Assembly: GCA_036009105.1 (NCBI GenBank)
Contig: DASYMJ010000307.1
Location: 1 to 25,256, forward strand
Origin: JAFAVZ01 sp036009105
Lineage (GTDB): Bacteria; Acidobacteriota; Thermoanaerobaculia; Gp7-AA8
DNA: 25,256 nt
Direction of reading: 5' to 3'
Shown here: piece by piece, positions 24,121-25,256 of the stretch
Layout of the letters: each line of letters begins with the position of its first letter
How positions within the stretch are numbered: the first letter of the stretch is position 1
Notes under the pieces: model-generated
Seen by the model: the letters and a program-made list of their open reading frames with translations, nothing else
Told to the model about the DNA's origin: nothing
Databases searched by the model: none
Made by a program: the position numbers and the translations under genes

Positions 24121-24774
24121 TCAGGCTGCGTTGCCGTGAATCTTGAGCTCGACCCGGCGGTTCGCCTGGCGGCCGGAGGCCGTGTCGTTGCTCGAGCGCG
24201 GCTGCGACTCGCCGTAGCCGATGGTGTCGACCCGGTGGCCGCTCACGCCGAGGGTCTGCAGGTAGCTCGCGACGCTGTCCGCGCGGCGCTCGGAGAGGCG
24301 CTCGTTGTACGAGGCCGAGCCGGTCGAGTCGGTGTGGCCTTCCACGACGATGGTCGTGTTCGGGTACTTCTCGAAGACGTCCGCCATCTCGCGGAGGGCC
24401 GACTTCGATACCGAGCGCAGGCCGGCCGAGTTGTAGTCGAAGAGCACCTCGTTGCGGACCGTGACCTTCAGGTCGTCGCCGTCCACGCGGGTGACGTCCA
24501 CGCCCTGGATCTGGCGGAGCTCGCGCTCCTGCTTGTCCATCATGGCGCCGACGATCGCGCCCGCGGCCGCGCCCGCCACGGTGCCGACCACCGCGCCGCG
24601 CTTCGCGCTGTGATGGCCCCGGTTGTTGCCGATGACGGCGCCGACGATCGCGCCGCCGATGGCGCCGATGGCGACGCCCTTCTTGGTCTTGTCGCGCTCG
24701 CTGGCGACGTCCGCGAATGCCGTCGTGCTGGTCAGCAGCGCGATGAGCATGGTTGCGATGAATTGCTTCTTCAT
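24121..24774 (-). CDS. OmpA-family protein with glycine zipper
   Basis: A 217-residue paralogue of the neighbouring lipoprotein. The signal peptide is a standard type (MKKQFIATMLIALLTSTTAFA) with no lipobox Cys, so it should be soluble in the periplasm or inserted by its glycine zipper (AIGAIGGAIVGAVIGNNRG; GTVAGAAAGAIVGAMM). The OmpA domain has VLFDYNSAGLRS, VEGHTDSTGSASYNERLSE, RRADSVASYLQTLGV and RRVELKI. GGAGG lies 6 nt before ATG 24774. The frame continues upstream to 24831, but the ribosome-binding site and the signal peptide fix the start. The pair probably arose by duplication, with different membrane anchoring. Confidence 0.94.
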   Translation of the reverse strand: MKKQFIATMLIALLTSTTAFADVASERDKTKKGVAIGAIGGAIVGAVIGNNRGHHSAKRGAVVGTVAGAAAGAIVGAMMDKQERELRQIQGVDVTRVDGDDLKVTVRNEVLFDYNSAGLRSVSKSALREMADVFEKYPNTTIVVEGHTDSTGSASYNERLSERRADSVASYLQTLGVSGHRVDTIGYGESQPRSSNDTASGRQANRRVELKIHGNAA

Positions 24775-24873
24775 GTCGAGCCTCCTTGTTTCCTTGCCTC
24801 CCTTATCGCAACCGGCCTGCCATTGCTGCAAATAATCGCACTAGCCAAGGGGGGCGGGGCGGTGGCGGTGGTG

Positions 24874-24879
24874 TACGAT
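24874..24879 (+). promoter_or_regulatory. Putative leaderless -10 element TACGAT (MidA-like gene)
   Basis: TACGAT is followed by GAGCCCCC (8 nt) and ATG 24888, with no Shine-Dalgarno. Hexamer and spacing are identical to those before the deoxyhypusine synthase-like gene. Confidence 0.55.
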
Positions 24880-24887
24880 GAGCCCCC

Positions 24888-25256
24888 ATGCCGCCCGAGC
24901 AAAACGTCCGCGATGCTCTCCGCAACATGCTGCAGTACGGCGACTTATCGTTCCGCGACTTCGTCGAGGTGGCGCTCTATCACCCTCGGTTCGGGTACTA
25001 CTCGCGGGCCGCAAGTCCGGTGGGGAAGGAGGGCGATTACGTCACTTCGCCCACCCTCAGCCCCGTTTTTGCCTATGGTTTTGGCAAGCTCGTCCGGGAG
25101 TTTCTGGGGCGGGTGGAGGGCGGAGTGTCGTCTGTGGTGGACGTTGGCTGCGGGGACGGCGGGCTGATCCGTTCCCTGTCGGCGCTAACGGGAGCAGCGT
25201 TTTACGGGGTGGACCGGTCCCTGGCGAGCGTGGAGCGTGGAGCGAGCAGCGAGCAG
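24888..25256 (+). CDS. MidA/NDUFAF7-like SAM-dependent methyltransferase, 3' partial
   Basis: The first 123 residues are present and the frame is open to the end of the window. The N-terminal block FRDFVEVALYHPRFGYYS, followed by GKEGDYVTSP and SPVFAYGFGKL, is the hallmark of the MidA (COG1565/DUF185) family; mitochondrial NDUFAF7 of this family methylates an Arg of a complex I subunit. The SAM-binding motif is VVDVGCGDGGL. The bacterial substrate is not known. It is divergent from the OmpA pair, and a TACGAT hexamer 8 nt before the ATG suggests a leaderless transcript. The last 35 bases are a tandem, repeat-like run (GAGCGTGGAGC, GAGCAGCGAGCAG) that might be a repeat insertion in the coding sequence. 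Confidence 0.85.
   Translation, partial: MPPEQNVRDALRNMLQYGDLSFRDFVEVALYHPRFGYYSRAASPVGKEGDYVTSPTLSPVFAYGFGKLVREFLGRVEGGVSSVVDVGCGDGGLIRSLSALTGAAFYGVDRSLASVERGASSEQ

Overview
The window is GC-rich, densely packed bacterial DNA. It most likely comes from an Acidobacteriota genome or metagenome bin; the class cannot be assigned. The best clue is the secreted VWA protein at 5333-7264, of the type described as the acidobacterial VWFA-related domain. A zinc-ribbon/PEGA Ser/Thr kinase, a DUF4920-like protein and several dispersed palindromic repeats fit this. No rRNA, tRNA, CRISPR array or transposase was seen. No gene-free stretch exceeds about 200 bases.

Region 1 (1-4533, + strand) is a tightly overlapping operon: SDR reductase (5' end cut), a KASIII/FabH-like enzyme, an alpha/beta hydrolase, an acyl-AMP ligase and a TetR regulator. 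It looks like an acyl-CoA or lipid pathway under TetR control. The KASIII-like enzyme keeps Cys but lacks the His and Asn of the usual triad. Region 2 (4543-5328, +) pairs a 55-residue basic protein with a TIR/deoxyribosyltransferase-like protein, a candidate nucleotide-signalling or defence module. The secreted VWA protein follows at 5333-7264.

Region 3 (7265-14299, - strand) holds a deoxyhypusine synthase-like enzyme, a lipoprotein, a secreted DUF1579-like protein, a LytTR response regulator with its LytS-type kinase, and a redox operon of FAD oxidoreductase, YdjY-like Cys protein and Cu/Zn superoxide dismutase joined by ATGA overlaps. A YjbQ-family protein lies upstream. Region 4 (14351-20142, +) holds a Ser/Thr kinase, a TPR-like secreted protein, a BlaI repressor and an M56 (BlaR1-like) membrane protease whose sensor end is made of TPR units. 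Region 5 (20218-24774, -) has a DUF4920-like protein, a membrane pyrophosphatase and two OmpA-type paralogues. A MidA-like methyltransferase starts at 24888 (+) and runs off the window.

Two cross-cutting signals stand out. First, eight genes, mostly at the head of their transcription unit, have a TANNNT -10-like hexamer 6-9 nt before the start codon, a C-rich spacer and no Shine-Dalgarno, which suggests leaderless mRNAs. Second, a palindromic repeat (arms GGGCCGGCT / AGCCGGCCC) occurs at four places. Two copies lie inside coding sequence and are translated in the same frame (VGPALQPA), and one forms a terminator-like hairpin between convergent genes.
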